35,936 bases of DNA, from positions 1 through 35,936 of the forward strand of contig JAHZBA010000029.1 in assembly GCA_019423635.1 (NCBI GenBank). Direction: 5' to 3'. The position numbers were made by a program, and so were the translations under genes. The first letter of the stretch is position 1. Each line of letters begins with the position of its first letter. Shown here piece after piece: positions 15,452 through 23,959 of this stretch. This stretch comes from Clostridiales bacterium (GTDB taxonomy: Bacteria > Bacillota > Clostridia > Oscillospirales > Oscillospiraceae). The notes beneath the pieces were generated by a model. That model saw only the letters and a list, made by a program, of their open reading frames with translations, was not told the DNA's origin and made no database searches.

Positions 15452-16942
15452 ATGACACTCGACATGAACATCTTTGAGGAGATGGAGGCCCGGATTCCGA
15501 AAGGAAAGGTCCGCACCCGCTTCGCCCCCTCTCCCACCGGGTATATGCACGTGGGGAATCTGCGCACCGCGCTTTACACCTGGCTCATCGCCAGAAAGGC
15601 CGGCGGCACGTTCATCTTCCGCCTGGAGGACACCGACCAGAACCGTCTGGTGGAGGGCGCCACGGAGGTCATCTACAAGACCCTGGCGGAGTGCGGCCTC
15701 ACCCACGACGAGGGCCCCGACGTGGGCGGCCCCGTGGGCCCCTATATCCAGTCCCAGCGCCGGGACCTGTACGGCAAGTACGCCTACCTGCTGGTGCAAA
15801 AGGGCGCGGCCTACTGCTGCTTCTGCGAAAAGGGCGAGTCCGAGGAGGACAGCGGAAACTTTGACCGGGCCGAGGACCCCTGCCGGAACCTCAGCGCCTC
15901 GGATGTGGCCGCCAACCTGGCCGCCGGGAAGCCCTACGTGATCCGCCAGCGGATTCCCCATACCGGCACCACCACCTTCCACGATGTCAGCTTCGGGGAT
16001 ATCACCGTGGAGAACAGCACCCTGGACGACCAGGTGCTTTTGAAGCGGGACGGGCTGCCCACGTACAACTTTGCCAACGTGGTGGACGACCACCTCATGG
16101 GCATCACCCACGTGGTCCGGGGCAGCGAGTACCTCTCCTCCGCGCCGAAGTACAACCTGCTCTATGAGGCCTTCGGCTGGGAGATCCCCGCCTATGTCCA
16201 CTGCTCCCCCGTCATGCGGGACCAGCAGCACAAGATGTCCAAGCGCCACGGAGACCCCTCCTACGAGGATCTGATCCAGCAGGGCTACCTCACCGCCGCC
16301 GTGCTGAATTACGTGGCGCTGCTGGGCTGGGCCCCCAAGGGCGAGCGGGCGGAGCAGGAGATCTTCTCCCTGGAGGAGCTGGTGGAGGCCTTTGACATCG
16401 CCGGAATCTCCAAGTCCCCCGCCATCTTCGACATGGCCAAGCTGGACTACTTCAACGCCACCTACCTTCGCGCTCTCTCGCCGGAGGCCTTTGCCAAGGC
16501 CGCGGAGCCCTATATCCGGCAGACGGTGAAGAACCCCGCCATTGACACCGCCGCCGTGGCCGCGCTGCTCCAGGCCCGCTGCGAGAAGCTGACGGAGATC
16601 CCCGAGAAGGTGGACTTTTTCGATCAGCTGCCGGAATACGACGTGGAGTTCTTCACCAACAAGAAGTCCAAGACCACCCCGGAGATCTCCCGGGATATGC
16701 TCAGCGCCGCCATCCCCGCCCTGGAGGGCATTGCCGATTGGACCCAGGATTCTGTCCACGACACGCTGATCTCCCTGGCGGAGTCCCTGGGGGTGAAGAA
16801 CGCCACACTGATGTGGCCTGTCCGCATCGCAGCGGCCGGCAAGCTGGTGACCCCCGGCGGCGCCGTGGAGCTGTGCCACATCCTGGGCAAAGAGGAGACC
16901 CTGCGCCGCCTGCGGCTGGGGCTGGAAAAGCTGACCGCGTAA
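15452..16942 (+). CDS. gltX: Glutamyl-tRNA synthetase
   Basis: A 496-residue class I synthetase charging tRNA-Glu (and perhaps tRNA-Gln, if the organism uses the amidotransferase route). The HIGH-type motif is PSPTGYMHVGNLR (26-38) and the KMSKS loop is HKMSKRHG (260-267). A cysteine cluster at 122, 123, 125 and 144 matches the zinc site of the family. The C-terminal anticodon-binding domain is complete. GGAGG stands seven bases before the ATG. It has its own promoter, and asnA follows 69 bases later with no terminator between. Confidence 0.97.
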   Translation: MTLDMNIFEEMEARIPKGKVRTRFAPSPTGYMHVGNLRTALYTWLIARKAGGTFIFRLEDTDQNRLVEGATEVIYKTLAECGLTHDEGPDVGGPVGPYIQSQRRDLYGKYAYLLVQKGAAYCCFCEKGESEEDSGNFDRAEDPCRNLSASDVAANLAAGKPYVIRQRIPHTGTTTFHDVSFGDITVENSTLDDQVLLKRDGLPTYNFANVVDDHLMGITHVVRGSEYLSSAPKYNLLYEAFGWEIPAYVHCSPVMRDQQHKMSKRHGDPSYEDLIQQGYLTAAVLNYVALLGWAPKGERAEQEIFSLEELVEAFDIAGISKSPAIFDMAKLDYFNATYLRALSPEAFAKAAEPYIRQTVKNPAIDTAAVAALLQARCEKLTEIPEKVDFFDQLPEYDVEFFTNKKSKTTPEISRDMLSAAIPALEGIADWTQDSVHDTLISLAESLGVKNATLMWPVRIAAAGKLVTPGGAVELCHILGKEETLRRLRLGLEKLTA

Positions 16943-17011
16943 ACTGGCTGCACAGGCTGTCACAGGGTCTGCGCAGCGCTCTAATTCAAATAAAAGGACT
17001 GGTTTATCAAC

Positions 17012-18019
17012 ATGAGCAAAATCAACATTCCCGCCGGCTACAAGATGCCCCTGACCAACAACGAACTCCAGCGGGCCATTGAGCTGATCCATGCGGACTT
17101 TCAGCACAATCTGACGGTGCGGCTGAACCTGCACCGGGTCTCCGCCCCGCTGTTTGTGGACGGCTCCACCGGCCTCAATGATGACCTCAACGGCGTGGAG
17201 CGTCCGGTCTCCTTCGACATCCCCGACGTGGGAATCGACGGTCAGGTGGTCCACTCCCTGGCCAAGTGGAAGCGCCTGGCGTTAAAGCGCTATGAGTTCA
17301 AGCTGGGCACCGGCCTCTACACGGACATGAACGCCATCCGGCGGGACGAGGTGGTGGACAATCTCCACTCCATCTACGTGGACCAGTGGGACTGGGAGAA
17401 GCACATCGACCCCCAGAACCGGAACGTCCAATACCTGAAGGACACCGTGCGGGAGATCGTGGGCTGTATCTGCGACACGGCCACCGCTCTGCGCAACGCC
17501 TTCCCCGCCCTGCTCTTCCGGCCGGACCGGGACGTGTACTTCATCACCACCCAGGAGCTGGAGGACCGCTTCCCCTACTTAACCCCCGGCCAGCGGGAGG
17601 CGGAGATCTGCCGGCTGCATCACACGGTCTTTCTGATGCAGATCGGCGGCAAGCTGAAATCCGGCATCAAGCACGACGGCCGGGCCCCGGACTATGACGA
17701 CTGGACCCTCAACGGCGACATCCTCATGTGGAACCCGGTGCTGCAGCAGAACTTCGAGGTCTCCTCCATGGGCATCCGGGTGGACGCCCGGGCTCTGGAG
17801 CGCCAGCTGAAGGAGGCCGGGTGCGAGCAGCGGCGGGAGCTGCCCTTCCACCAGATGCTGCTGAGCGGAGAGCTGCCCCAGTCCATCGGCGGCGGCATCG
17901 GCCAGTCCCGGCTGTGTATGCTGCTGCTGGGCACCTGCCACATCGGCGAGGTCCAGGCCAGCCTGTGGGACCGGGAGACGATGGAAGCCTGTGAAAAGGC
18001 GGGAATCACGCTGCTGTAA
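17012..18019 (+). CDS. asnA: Aspartate-ammonia ligase (AsnA)
   Basis: A 335-residue enzyme forming asparagine from aspartate, ammonia and ATP; its fold is that of a class II aminoacyl-tRNA synthetase. Typical segments are FVDGSTGLNDDLNGVERPV near residue 49, YTDMNAIRRDE, YVDQWDWE and the C-terminal GGGIGQSRLCMLLLG. Length matches the family (about 330). The ribosome site is weak: AAAGGA lies rather far from the ATG. Read-through from the gltX promoter is likely because there is no terminator or good promoter in between. A terminator follows. Confidence 0.97.
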   Translation: MSKINIPAGYKMPLTNNELQRAIELIHADFQHNLTVRLNLHRVSAPLFVDGSTGLNDDLNGVERPVSFDIPDVGIDGQVVHSLAKWKRLALKRYEFKLGTGLYTDMNAIRRDEVVDNLHSIYVDQWDWEKHIDPQNRNVQYLKDTVREIVGCICDTATALRNAFPALLFRPDRDVYFITTQELEDRFPYLTPGQREAEICRLHHTVFLMQIGGKLKSGIKHDGRAPDYDDWTLNGDILMWNPVLQQNFEVSSMGIRVDARALERQLKEAGCEQRRELPFHQMLLSGELPQSIGGGIGQSRLCMLLLGTCHIGEVQASLWDRETMEACEKAGITLL

Positions 18020-18076
18020 CGGCGTATTTGCGATGGAATGTGATCGTCCGGTTCCTTATACGGCGACGATAACAGA

Positions 18077-18105
18077 CAAAGCGGAGGCAGACTGCCTCCG
18101 CTTTG
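18077..18105. terminator. Bidirectional terminator between asnA and the flavodiiron gene
   Basis: CAAAGCGGAGGCAG pairs with CTGCCTCCGCTTTG. TTTTC follows on the plus strand; T-rich sequence also follows on the minus strand. Confidence 0.85.
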
Positions 18106-18136
18106 TTTTCTCGATCACGTTTACAGCGTGCGGGCC

Positions 18137-19342
18137 TCACCCCAGAATATCTGCCGCAATCTCATCCGCCAGAGCCTCCAGGGCCTCCCGCTGAGATGCC
18201 TGGACAGCGGACTTCACCGTGATGCTGCTCTCCAGCACCGTCATGTTCTTCATCCCGGAGAGGATCTCCCGGATCAGCTTCCCGGCCTGGGGACCCCAGG
18301 AGCCGTTTTCAATCACCGCTGCCGTGCGGTTTTGCAGGTTGTGGGCCTTCAGGTCCAGCAGCAGATTCTCCATGGGCGTGAAGATGCCGTTATTGTACGT
18401 GGCCGAGGCGAACACCAGATGGCTGCACCGGAAGGCCTCCGCCACCAGCTCCGACACATCCGTGTGGGACACATCGTACTGGGCAATGCCCCGGACGCCC
18501 TTTTCCGCCAGGCGGGAGGCCAGGATATCGGCGGCGTTGTCCGTGTTGCCGTAGACGGAGCCGGTGAAGATCGCCACGCTCCGATCCTCTGGTGTGTACG
18601 TGCTCCAGGTCTGATACTTCTCCACAAACCAGGCAAGGTCCTTCCGCCAGATGGGCCCGTGGAGGGGGCAGATCATGGCGATGTCCAGCCCCGCGGCCTT
18701 TTTCAGCAGCGCCTGCACCTGCGTGCCGTACTTGCCCACAATGTTGGTATAGTACCGGCGGGCATCGTCCAGCCAGTCCCGCGGGAAGTCCACCTCGTCG
18801 GCATAGAGGTTGCCGCTGAGGGCGCCGAAGGTGCCGAAGGCGTCGGCGGAGAAGAGAATCCTGTCGGTGGTGTCATAGGTCACCATGACCTCCGGCCAGT
18901 GGACCATGGGAGCTGTGACAAAGGTGAAGACATGGCGCCCGGTGGACAGGGTGTCCCCCTCCTTCACCACCACGCTGCGGCCGGTAAAATCAACCCCGGT
19001 GAACTGGGTGAGCATACTGAGCGTCTTGGCGTTGCCCACCACCCTGGCCTCCGGCCAGCGCCGCAGAACCCCCGCCAGAGAGGCGCTGTGATCCGGCTCC
19101 ATGTGGTTCACCACCACATAGTCCAGAGTCCGGCCGTTCAGACTGTGCTCCAGATTCTCCTGGAAGCGCACCGCCACAGCCTCCTCCACGGCGTCCATCA
19201 GAACGGTCTTCTCATCCAGCACCAGATAGGCGTTATAGCTGACGCCCCGGGAGATGGGATATACATTCTCAAACAGAGCCAGCCGGCGGTCCGAGGCGCC
19301 CACATACAGGATGTCTGAGGCAATGTTCTGTACACAATACAT
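18137..19342 (-). CDS. Flavodiiron protein (FprA-type oxygen/NO reductase)
   Basis: A 401-residue cytoplasmic enzyme reducing oxygen to water, and in some members nitric oxide, protecting anaerobes. The N-terminal metallo-beta-lactamase-like domain has the di-iron ligands: His80, Glu82, Asp84 and His85 in HMEPDHS, His148, Asp167 and His228. The C-terminal flavodoxin domain (about 255-401) begins AIFTGSVYGNTDNAA, the FMN phosphate loop. There is no fused rubredoxin domain, so electrons must come from a separate partner, not seen here. AAAGGAG precedes the ATG. It stands alone with its own promoter. Confidence 0.95.
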   Translation of the reverse strand: MYCVQNIASDILYVGASDRRLALFENVYPISRGVSYNAYLVLDEKTVLMDAVEEAVAVRFQENLEHSLNGRTLDYVVVNHMEPDHSASLAGVLRRWPEARVVGNAKTLSMLTQFTGVDFTGRSVVVKEGDTLSTGRHVFTFVTAPMVHWPEVMVTYDTTDRILFSADAFGTFGALSGNLYADEVDFPRDWLDDARRYYTNIVGKYGTQVQALLKKAAGLDIAMICPLHGPIWRKDLAWFVEKYQTWSTYTPEDRSVAIFTGSVYGNTDNAADILASRLAEKGVRGIAQYDVSHTDVSELVAEAFRCSHLVFASATYNNGIFTPMENLLLDLKAHNLQNRTAAVIENGSWGPQAGKLIREILSGMKNMTVLESSITVKSAVQASQREALEALADEIAADILG

Positions 19343-19380
19343 ACCGATTCTCCTTTGTATGAAGAAATTTTCCGGAATTT

Positions 19381-19409
19381 ACTTTACTCAACTTCCTGTA
19401 GTTTGTCAA
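19381..19409 (-). promoter_or_regulatory. Promoter of the flavodiiron gene
   Basis: TTGACA (19404-19409) and TAAAGT (19381-19386) on the minus strand are 17 bases apart. No clear operator for an oxygen or NO regulator was noticed. Confidence 0.75.
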
Positions 19410-19439
19410 GGCCTTGCCGGGAAAATTGTGAAGGGATAG

Positions 19440-19481
19440 ACAAAGTGACAGAGGCGGCTCCCGCCGCCTCTGTCACTTTGT
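19440..19481 (-). terminator. Long perfect hairpin ending the V-ATPase operon
   Basis: A 19-base-pair perfect stem (ACAAAGTGACAGAGGCGGC and its complement) with a four-base loop lies 14 bases after the ntpD stop. The T tract on the minus strand is poor (CTTTGTCTATCCC), so it may terminate weakly or stabilise the 3' end. Confidence 0.6.
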
Positions 19482-19495
19482 AGAGATTCGGTCTT

Positions 19496-20200
19496 TTAGA
19501 CCGGCTCCTGCTGCTTGCTGAAGGCCTCCACAGCCCGGGCGGTCTCCTCCCGCTTCTCCTCCAGGGACTCCTTCAGGATCATATCCTTCACCTTCATGAG
19601 CCGCGTGGTGGTGGCGCGGTCATTCTCATCCAGCTTCATGGTGATATACCGGATGGCCTCCTGGGTGTTGGGGATCATCACATACTCCAGGGCGTTGACC
19701 CGGCGGCGGGTTTTCTCAATCTCCTCCGCCATCAGCTGGGCGGACTTTTCGATCTCCGCCAGCTTCAGCATCTTCCGGAACACCTTCCCCAGGGCGTCCA
19801 CGGCGGTGTCCAGCTCGCCGGAGGTGGCCGCGAAGCCGTAGGGGTAGATGTCGGACTCGGAGCGAGTCTGCATCTGAAAATCATAGACCGGCACGTTGAC
19901 CGACATGATGTTCTGGGTGGTCTGGGTCAGTACCACGCTCTGCTTGGGGTACAGCAGTGCCTGCTCCAGAGCCTCGGAGCTCATGAGGGCGGAGGCCACA
20001 GTGAAGGACTTGTGCACCGTCATCAGCTCCTCCTCCACCTCCGCCCGGAGGGAGCGGACCTCCCGGACCGTGTCCAGGAACTGCTTCATCAGCTCATCCC
20101 GCTTGTCCTTGAGCAGCTTGTGGCCCCGCTGAGCGGTGCGCAGCTTGCCCTTGAGGCGGGTGAGCTCCATACGGGTGGGGCTTACCGTGATATTCGCCAT
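19496..20200 (-). CDS. ntpD: V-type ATPase subunit D (central stalk)
   Basis: A 234-residue helical protein forming the rotor axle inside the A3B3 ring. The N-terminus VSPTRMELTRLKGKLRTAQ and the C-terminal RRRVNALEYVMIPN-type segment are diagnostic; long coiled-coil helices lie at both ends. AAAGGAGG, overlapping the ntpB stop, precedes the ATG. It is the last gene of the operon. No extra subunit gene follows, unlike the E. hirae locus, which continues with ntpH and ntpJ. Confidence 0.95.
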   Translation of the reverse strand: MANITVSPTRMELTRLKGKLRTAQRGHKLLKDKRDELMKQFLDTVREVRSLRAEVEEELMTVHKSFTVASALMSSEALEQALLYPKQSVVLTQTTQNIMSVNVPVYDFQMQTRSESDIYPYGFAATSGELDTAVDALGKVFRKMLKLAEIEKSAQLMAEEIEKTRRRVNALEYVMIPNTQEAIRYITMKLDENDRATTTRLMKVKDMILKESLEEKREETARAVEAFSKQQEPV

Positions 20201-20214
20201 GGTTCCCCCCTCCT

Positions 20215-21600
20215 TTACTGCTGGTCTTTCTTCGGCCAGTACTTCTCAATCAGCTCCGGTTTGATCCGTTTCAGCTCACTCTTGGGCAGGATGCTGAGAA
20301 GCTCCCAGCCCAGATCCAGCGTCTCTTCAATGGAGCGGTTCTCCTCGTAGCCCTGGTTGACATAACGCCGCTCAAACTCATCGGCGAACTTGGCGTACAG
20401 CAGGTCCGTGGGCGTCAGGGCGGCCTCGCCCAGGATACTCATGAGCTCCTTGTTGTCCTTGCCGGTGGCGTAGGCGGCAAAGAGCTGGTTCATGGTGCCG
20501 GCGTGGTCCTCCCGGGTCTTGCCCTCGCCGATGCCCTTGTCCTTCAGACGGGAGAGGCTGGGCAGCACGTCCACCGGTGGGTGGATGCCCTGGCGGTACA
20601 GCGCGCGGCTGAGGATGATCTGGCCCTCGGTGATATAGCCCGTCAGGTCGGGGATGGGGTGGGTCTTGTCATCCTCGGGCATGGTCAGAATGGGGATCAG
20701 AGTGATGGAGCCCTTCTTGCCCAGCTGACGGCCCGCCCGCTCGTACATGGTGGCCAGGTCGGTGTACAGGTAGCCGGGGAAGCCGCGGCGGCCCGGGACC
20801 TCCTTCTTGGCGGCGGAGACCTCACGAAGGGCCTCGGCGTAGTTGGTGATGTCGGTCATAATGACCAGCACGTGCATCCCCTTCTCAAAGGCCAGATATT
20901 CCGCGGCGGTCAGAGCCATACGGGGGGTGGAGATACGCTCGACGGCCGGGTCGTTGGCCAGGTTCGAGAACAGCACCGTCCGGTCGATGGCGCCGGTGCG
21001 GCGGAACTCGCTGACGAAGAACTCGGACTCCTCGAAGGTGATGCCGATGGCGGCGAAGACCACGGCGAAATTGGCCGCCTCGTCGCCCCGCACCTTGGCC
21101 TGCCGGGCAATCTGGGCCGCCAGGTTCGCGTGGGGCAGGCCGGAGCCGGAGAAGATGGGCAGCTTCTGCCCGCGGACCAGGGTGTTCAGACCGTCAATGG
21201 TGGAGACGCCGGTCTGGATGAACTCGTTGGGGTAGTCCCGGGCAGCGGGGTTCATGGGCAGGCCGTTGATGTCCCGGTACTCCTCCGCCAGGATCTCCGG
21301 ACCGCCGTCGATGGGCTGGCCCATGCCGTTGAACACGCGGCCCAGCATGTCGCCGGACACGCCCAGCTGCAGGGGATGTCCCAGGAAACGCACCCGTGCG
21401 TCCGCCAGATTGATGCCGGCGGCGGCCTCAAAGAGCTGCACCACGGCGGTATCGCCGTTGACCTCCAGCACCTTGCCCCGGCGGATGGAGCCGTCGTGGA
21501 GCTCTACCTCCACCAGCTCGTCGTAGGTGACGTTTTCCACCATCCGGACCATCATCAAGGGGCTGACGATCTCCTCTACGGTTCTGTATTCACGGATCAT
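20215..21600 (-). CDS. ntpB: V-type ATPase subunit B (non-catalytic ring subunit)
   Basis: A 461-residue subunit alternating with A in the cytoplasmic ring. It begins IREYRTVEEIVSPLMMV and includes FSGSGLPHANLAAQIARQA in place of a functional Walker A loop, as expected for B, and YTDLATMYERAG. The ATG overlaps the stop of ntpA by four bases (ATGA). Length and composition are typical. Confidence 0.97.
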   Translation of the reverse strand: MIREYRTVEEIVSPLMMVRMVENVTYDELVEVELHDGSIRRGKVLEVNGDTAVVQLFEAAAGINLADARVRFLGHPLQLGVSGDMLGRVFNGMGQPIDGGPEILAEEYRDINGLPMNPAARDYPNEFIQTGVSTIDGLNTLVRGQKLPIFSGSGLPHANLAAQIARQAKVRGDEAANFAVVFAAIGITFEESEFFVSEFRRTGAIDRTVLFSNLANDPAVERISTPRMALTAAEYLAFEKGMHVLVIMTDITNYAEALREVSAAKKEVPGRRGFPGYLYTDLATMYERAGRQLGKKGSITLIPILTMPEDDKTHPIPDLTGYITEGQIILSRALYRQGIHPPVDVLPSLSRLKDKGIGEGKTREDHAGTMNQLFAAYATGKDNKELMSILGEAALTPTDLLYAKFADEFERRYVNQGYEENRSIEETLDLGWELLSILPKSELKRIKPELIEKYWPKKDQQ

Positions 21601-23369
21601 GCCTGCTCACCTCCCTGAGCCGCCACGGCTTCGATCTGCTGCTCCATCTCCGTCTGGATGGCGGCGTATTCCTGGGGATACTCCTCCACAGGCACGCTCT
21701 TGGCGCGGCCGATCTTCTCGCGGGCGGGAATGTCAAAAAGCTTCATCACCGGCGCGCCCTTCTCAATGGCGGCGCGGCAGAGCTTGTCGTAGCTGAGGAT
21801 GATATCCAGCAGCTTCTCCTGCCGGTCATAGGCGGAGAACCCGTCGATATCGGTAAAGGCGTTTTGCTGCAGGAAGTCCTCCCGGACCATCCGGGCCACC
21901 TCCAGCGTCAGCTGGTCGGCGGGAGACAGGGCGTCCTTGCCCACCAGCTGGACAATCTCGTTGAGGCTGGACTCGTTTTGCAGAATACTCATGGCCTGGG
22001 TGCGGTTTTTCATGAAGGCCTCTCCCAGGTTCTCATCAAACCAGGGCTTCAGGGAGTCCAGGTACAGCGAGTAAGAGGTCAGCCAGTGGATGGCGGGGAA
22101 ATGGCGCTTATAGGCCAGGGACGAATCCAGGGCCCAGAACACCTTGACGATCCGCATGGTGGCCTGAGAGACCGGCTCGGAGAGGTCGCCGCCCGGAGGC
22201 GACACGGCACCCACGGCGGTGAGGCTCCCCCGGCGTTCGTCGGAGCCGATGCAGGCAACGGACCCGGCCCGCTCGTAGAACTGGGCGAGACGGGAGGCGA
22301 GGTAGGCGGGATAGCCCTCCTCGCCGGGCATCTCCTCAAGGCGCCCGGACATCTCACGCAGGGCCTCGGCCCAGCGGGAGGTGGAGTCGGCGATGACGGC
22401 CACGTCGTAGCCCATGTCCCGGAAGTACTCGGCAATGGTGATGCCGGTGTAGACGGAGGCCTCGCGGGCCGCCACGGGCATGTCGGAGGTGTTGGCAATC
22501 AGCACCGTCCGCTTCATCAACGATTCGCCGGTGCGGGGGTCCTTCAGCTCGGGGAACTCCCGCAGAACGTCGGTCATCTCATTGCCGCGCTCGCCGCAGC
22601 CGATATAGACCACGATGTCCACGTCGGACCACTTGGCCAGCTGGTGCTGCACCACGGTCTTGCCGGAGCCGAAGGGGCCGGGCACCGCGGCGGTGCCGCC
22701 CTTGGCGATGGGGAACATGGTGTCAATGATCCGCTGGCCGGAGCACAGAGGCCGGGTGGGCGGGAACTTCTGCTTGTAGGGCCGGCCCACACGGACGGGC
22801 CACTTCTGGGCAAGGCGCAGGGGGACCTCCCTGCCGTCCTCGGTCTTCACCTTGCCGATGGTCTCCGTCACATTGAAAGAGCCGCTGTTCAACTCAGTGA
22901 TGGTGCCGCTGACATTGGGCGGCACCATGATCTTATGGAGCACCACAGGGGTCTCCGGCACGGTGCCCAAGATGTCGCCGCCGGTGACCTTGTCGCCTGC
23001 CTTGGCAGTGGCGGTGAACTCCCACTTCTTCTCCTGGTCCAGGGCGGGCACCTCCACGCCGCGGGAGATATTGGCGCCCACCTTTTCCACAATCTTCTCC
23101 AGAGGCCGCTGGATGCCGTCATAGATGCCTTCGATCATGCCGGGGCCCAGCTCCACGCTCATGGGGGCGCCGGTGGTGACCACGTCTGCCCCGGGGCCTA
23201 GGCCGGAGGTCTCCTCATAGACCTGGATGGAGGCGGCGTCGCCCTTCATGGTCAGGATCTCGCCGATCAGACGCTGGGGACCCACGCGGACCACGTCGGA
23301 CATATTGGCGTCCGAGAGCCCGGTGGCCACCACCAGCGGTCCGGAAACTTTAACAACTTTACCGCTCAA
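21597..23369 (-). CDS. ntpA: V-type ATPase subunit A (catalytic), TTG start
   Basis: The 590-residue catalytic subunit. The Walker A loop is GPFGSGKT (231-238), followed by YIGCGERGNEMTDVLREFPE and the Walker B-region segment VIADSTSRWAEALREMSGR. The non-homologous insert that separates A subunits from F-type beta is present at about 110-195. The start is TTG at 23367-23369: GAGGG stands eight bases upstream, the family start (GKVVKVSGPLVVA) fits, and there is no ATG nearby. The upstream spacer is a dense array of palindromes that may affect translation of this gene relative to its neighbours. Confidence 0.97.
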   Translation of the reverse strand: MSGKVVKVSGPLVVATGLSDANMSDVVRVGPQRLIGEILTMKGDAASIQVYEETSGLGPGADVVTTGAPMSVELGPGMIEGIYDGIQRPLEKIVEKVGANISRGVEVPALDQEKKWEFTATAKAGDKVTGGDILGTVPETPVVLHKIMVPPNVSGTITELNSGSFNVTETIGKVKTEDGREVPLRLAQKWPVRVGRPYKQKFPPTRPLCSGQRIIDTMFPIAKGGTAAVPGPFGSGKTVVQHQLAKWSDVDIVVYIGCGERGNEMTDVLREFPELKDPRTGESLMKRTVLIANTSDMPVAAREASVYTGITIAEYFRDMGYDVAVIADSTSRWAEALREMSGRLEEMPGEEGYPAYLASRLAQFYERAGSVACIGSDERRGSLTAVGAVSPPGGDLSEPVSQATMRIVKVFWALDSSLAYKRHFPAIHWLTSYSLYLDSLKPWFDENLGEAFMKNRTQAMSILQNESSLNEIVQLVGKDALSPADQLTLEVARMVREDFLQQNAFTDIDGFSAYDRQEKLLDIILSYDKLCRAAIEKGAPVMKLFDIPAREKIGRAKSVPVEEYPQEYAAIQTEMEQQIEAVAAQGGEQA

Positions 23370-23442
23370 ATTTTCAACCCTCTTTCAGGATAAATTCGCC
23401 GGAAAAGGCCCTTTCCCAAATAGAGTACGCCCGGAAAAGGGT

Positions 23443-23626
23443 CCAGGGGAAAACTCCGTTTTCCCTTGGTTTCTCCGCCCTGGGCGGAGAAATAAACTCA
23501 AATCATTTTCGCCGCGGCGTGTACGTGGCGAAAATACCCCGACCCGTGCGCCCCAGGGGCGCACACTCCAGTGACCGACGTCACTGGAGGCGGGGGATTC
23601 TCAAGGGGGAGCCTGCTCCCCCTTGA
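23443..23626. repeat. Array of six back-to-back palindromes between ntpG and ntpA
   Basis: The spacer between the ntpG stop and the ntpA start holds consecutive inverted repeats at 23443-23469 (12 bp, one G-T pair), 23470-23492 (TTTCTCCGCCC type), 23505-23535 (ATTTTCGCC/GGCGAAAAT), 23546-23564 (GTGCGCCCC/GGGGCGCAC), 23566-23589 (CTCCAGTGAC/GTCACTGGAG) and 23601-23626 (TCAAGGGGGAG/CTCCCCCTTGA). A looser one (GGAAAAGGCCCTTTCC) lies just before, at 23401-23416. None ends in a proper T run. The block has no credible open frame. Confidence 0.85.
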
Positions 23627-23629
23627 AGG

Positions 23630-23947
23630 TCACAGGATATCTGCGCCGACCGCTCTTTCTATGGCCCGCTGGATGCTGTCCCGGCCGATGCCGAGAGACC
23701 CCTCCCGGCCGGGAATCAGAATGATGGCGGGGCGCAGCTCGTCCTTGTAACGGCTGATCACGTCCCCCATGTCCCTGGCCAGCGTCTCGGTGAGGTAAAT
23801 CACCGCGCAGTCGGTCTTGGCCAGCTGACGTACCTTCTCCCGGGCCTCCTCTGCCGAGGCCACCGGATAGGTATCCAGGCCCAGCGCCCGGAATCCCATG
23901 ACGGATTCCCAATCGCCAATCGCGGCGATCCGATAAGTCACAGCCAT
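23630..23947 (-). CDS. ntpG: V-type ATPase subunit F (central stalk; NtpG in E. hirae naming)
   Basis: A 105-residue Rossmann-like subunit that binds subunit D in the rotor. It begins TYRIAAIGDWESVMGFRALG, the family start, followed by a DCAVIYLTETLA strand-loop and ILIPGREGSLGIG, which matches the conserved IPxxxGxxG region. It lies 12 bases after ntpC. The stop is followed almost at once by the palindrome array. Confidence 0.93.
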   Translation of the reverse strand: MAVTYRIAAIGDWESVMGFRALGLDTYPVASAEEAREKVRQLAKTDCAVIYLTETLARDMGDVISRYKDELRPAIILIPGREGSLGIGRDSIQRAIERAVGADIL

Positions 23948-23959
23948 CTTGTCACCGCC

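Noticed and set aside
15419..17254. 611-codon minus-strand open frame
   Set aside because: It is antisense to gltX and asnA; its composition is that of a GC-rich shadow.
23443..23626. CRISPR array in the hairpin-rich V-ATPase spacer
   Set aside because: The palindromes differ from each other and there is no repeat-spacer periodicity.
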